6,626 nucleotides of DNA from Chloroflexi bacterium RBG_16_64_32 (GTDB lineage Bacteria; Chloroflexota; Dehalococcoidia; SM23-28-2; RBG-16-64-32): contig MGNZ01000019.1 in assembly GCA_001795235.1 (NCBI GenBank), positions 1 through 6,626 on the forward strand, given 5' to 3'. Positions within the stretch are counted from its first letter, which is position 1, and every line of letters begins with the position of its first letter. This document shows positions 5,886 to 6,626 of this stretch, in pieces. Position numbers and translations under genes: made by a program. The notes under the pieces were generated by a model that was not told the DNA's origin, searched no databases, and saw only the letters and a program-made list of their open reading frames with translations.

Positions 5886-6613
5886 CGACACGCCTCCCGC
5901 AGATGGAAGAAGAACTCTCGATTTCCCGCTGGGCCCAGTAACGGCGAGGCCACAGGGCCCCGGATACGCAGACCGTTCTTCACACACCAGACTGCGAACC
6001 TACCGATAAGCCTGGCGTGCATCTGTGGGTCGCGGATGACGCCGCCCTTGCCGACCTCACGCTTGGCAGCCTCAAACTGAGGTTTGAACAAGGCGACAAT
6101 ACCTCCTCCAGGCCGGAGAAGACGCCTCGCCGTCGGAAGCACATGTCTCAGGGAGATGAACGCCACGTCTGCCGTCACGATGTCAACGGGCTCCGGCAGG
6201 CTATCCAGATAGCGGGCGTTCACGCCCTCCATCACCACCACCCGTGGGTCCTGGCGCAGCCGGAGGTCCAGTTGGCCGCGCCCCACGTCGATGGCGTAGA
6301 CTCGCGCGGCGCCGCGCTGAAGGAGGCAGTCCGTGAAGCCTCCCGTCGATGCCCCGATATCGGCGGCGACCGTGCCCGCGACATCGATCCCAAAAGCGTC
6401 CAGAGCGTGCTCCAGCTTGTCGCCGCCGCGACTGGCGTAGCGCGGACCTTCCACCAGACGCAGCCTCGCGCCCTCGTCCACCATGCCAGCCGGCTTGACA
6501 GCCCGCTGGTCATCCACCAATACCGAGCCCGCCATCACGGCAACCCGTGCCTTCTCGCGGCTGTCGACGAGGCCGCGCTCCAGAAGCAGGACATCCAGCC
6601 TCCGTTTGCTCAT
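5882..6613 (-). CDS. tlyA: TlyA family rRNA (cytidine-2'-O)-methyltransferase
   Basis: TlyA proteins methylate the 2'-O of cytidine in rRNA (C1920 of 23S, and for the longer type also C1409 of 16S); loss gives capreomycin resistance in mycobacteria. The 243 residues hold an N-terminal S4 RNA-binding domain (about 3-60, starting KRRLDVLLLERGLVDSRE) and an FtsJ-like Rossmann methyltransferase domain. The SAM-binding motif is DIGASTGGFTD (85-95). The expected K-D-K-E tetrad appears as K66 (SRGGDKL), D149 (TADVAFIS), K177 (LFKPQFE) and E233 (GNREFF). At 243 residues it is shorter than Mycobacterium tuberculosis TlyA, closer to type I, which I infer modifies only 23S rRNA. The ATG at 6613 has only a weak GGGG six bases upstream; the upstream region lies outside the window. 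The stop overlaps the nadK start. The 'hemolysin' name in databases is historical. Confidence 0.95.
   Translation of the reverse strand: MSKRRLDVLLLERGLVDSREKARVAVMAGSVLVDDQRAVKPAGMVDEGARLRLVEGPRYASRGGDKLEHALDAFGIDVAGTVAADIGASTGGFTDCLLQRGAARVYAIDVGRGQLDLRLRQDPRVVVMEGVNARYLDSLPEPVDIVTADVAFISLRHVLPTARRLLRPGGGIVALFKPQFEAAKREVGKGGVIRDPQMHARLIGRFAVWCVKNGLRIRGPVASPLLGPAGNREFFFHLREACR
5893..5898 (-). promoter_or_regulatory. Ribosome binding site of nadK, deciding its start
   Basis: GGGAGG on the - strand lies seven bases before the ATG at 5885, inside the last codons of tlyA. It supports this start over the upstream in-frame ATG at 5987. Confidence 0.7.
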
Positions 6614-6626
6614 GACACACCCCAGG

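Noticed and set aside
5886..5987. 34-residue N-terminal extension of NadK
   Set aside because: It falls inside tlyA, is unlike NadK N-termini, and the ATG at 5885 has a good GGGAGG and an ATGA overlap with the tlyA stop.

Overview
The window looks like a piece of a GC-rich bacterial chromosome (roughly 60-65% GC by eye) with compact, overlapping genes. The general flavour of the proteins, plus a tlyA-nadK pair beside a non-classical (E-type) succinate dehydrogenase, suggests an uncultured anaerobic or facultative lineage. Chloroflexota (Dehalococcoidia-like) is my best guess, but it rests on impression and not on a marker gene.

Layout. On the + strand, positions 1-569 hold the last ~189 codons of a Wolinella/Geobacter-type fumarate reductase iron-sulfur subunit (frdB); its N-terminus lies outside the window. 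Positions 570-1004 are a 435-base convergent gap with no gene I can defend, only a small hairpin and an unexplained readable stretch. From 1005 to 6613 everything runs on the - strand. In transcription order it is tlyA (rRNA 2'-O-methyltransferase), nadK (NAD kinase), an ADP-ribose pyrophosphatase-like Nudix hydrolase, sdhA (flavoprotein), sdhB (iron-sulfur protein) and an HdrB-like cysteine-rich subunit here called sdhE. Junctions are tight: a 4-base ATGA overlap (tlyA/nadK), 30 bases (nadK/Nudix), 46 bases (Nudix/sdhA), a 1-base TGATG overlap (sdhA/sdhB) and 21 bases (sdhB/sdhE). The whole strand could be one operon, with a possible internal promoter just before sdhA.

How the genes work together. 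SdhA, SdhB and SdhE should form one cytoplasm-facing succinate:acceptor or fumarate reductase complex. Electrons would pass between the covalent FAD of SdhA, three iron-sulfur clusters in SdhB and the CCG-type cluster(s) of SdhE. No haem-binding membrane anchor is present beside it. The FrdB at the left edge belongs to a different, B-type complex, whose flavoprotein and di-haem anchor genes are expected just outside the window. The cell therefore appears to carry two distinct complex II-family enzymes back to back, possibly split between succinate oxidation and fumarate reduction. nadK and the Nudix hydrolase concern pyridine nucleotide supply and clean-up, and tlyA concerns ribosome modification.

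I see no wholly new system here. The most notable points are the two complex II types side by side, the cluster-ligand differences between their iron-sulfur subunits, the missing cysteine in the first CCG domain of SdhE, and two TTG starts. I found no tRNA, rRNA, CRISPR array, insertion sequence or long repeat.
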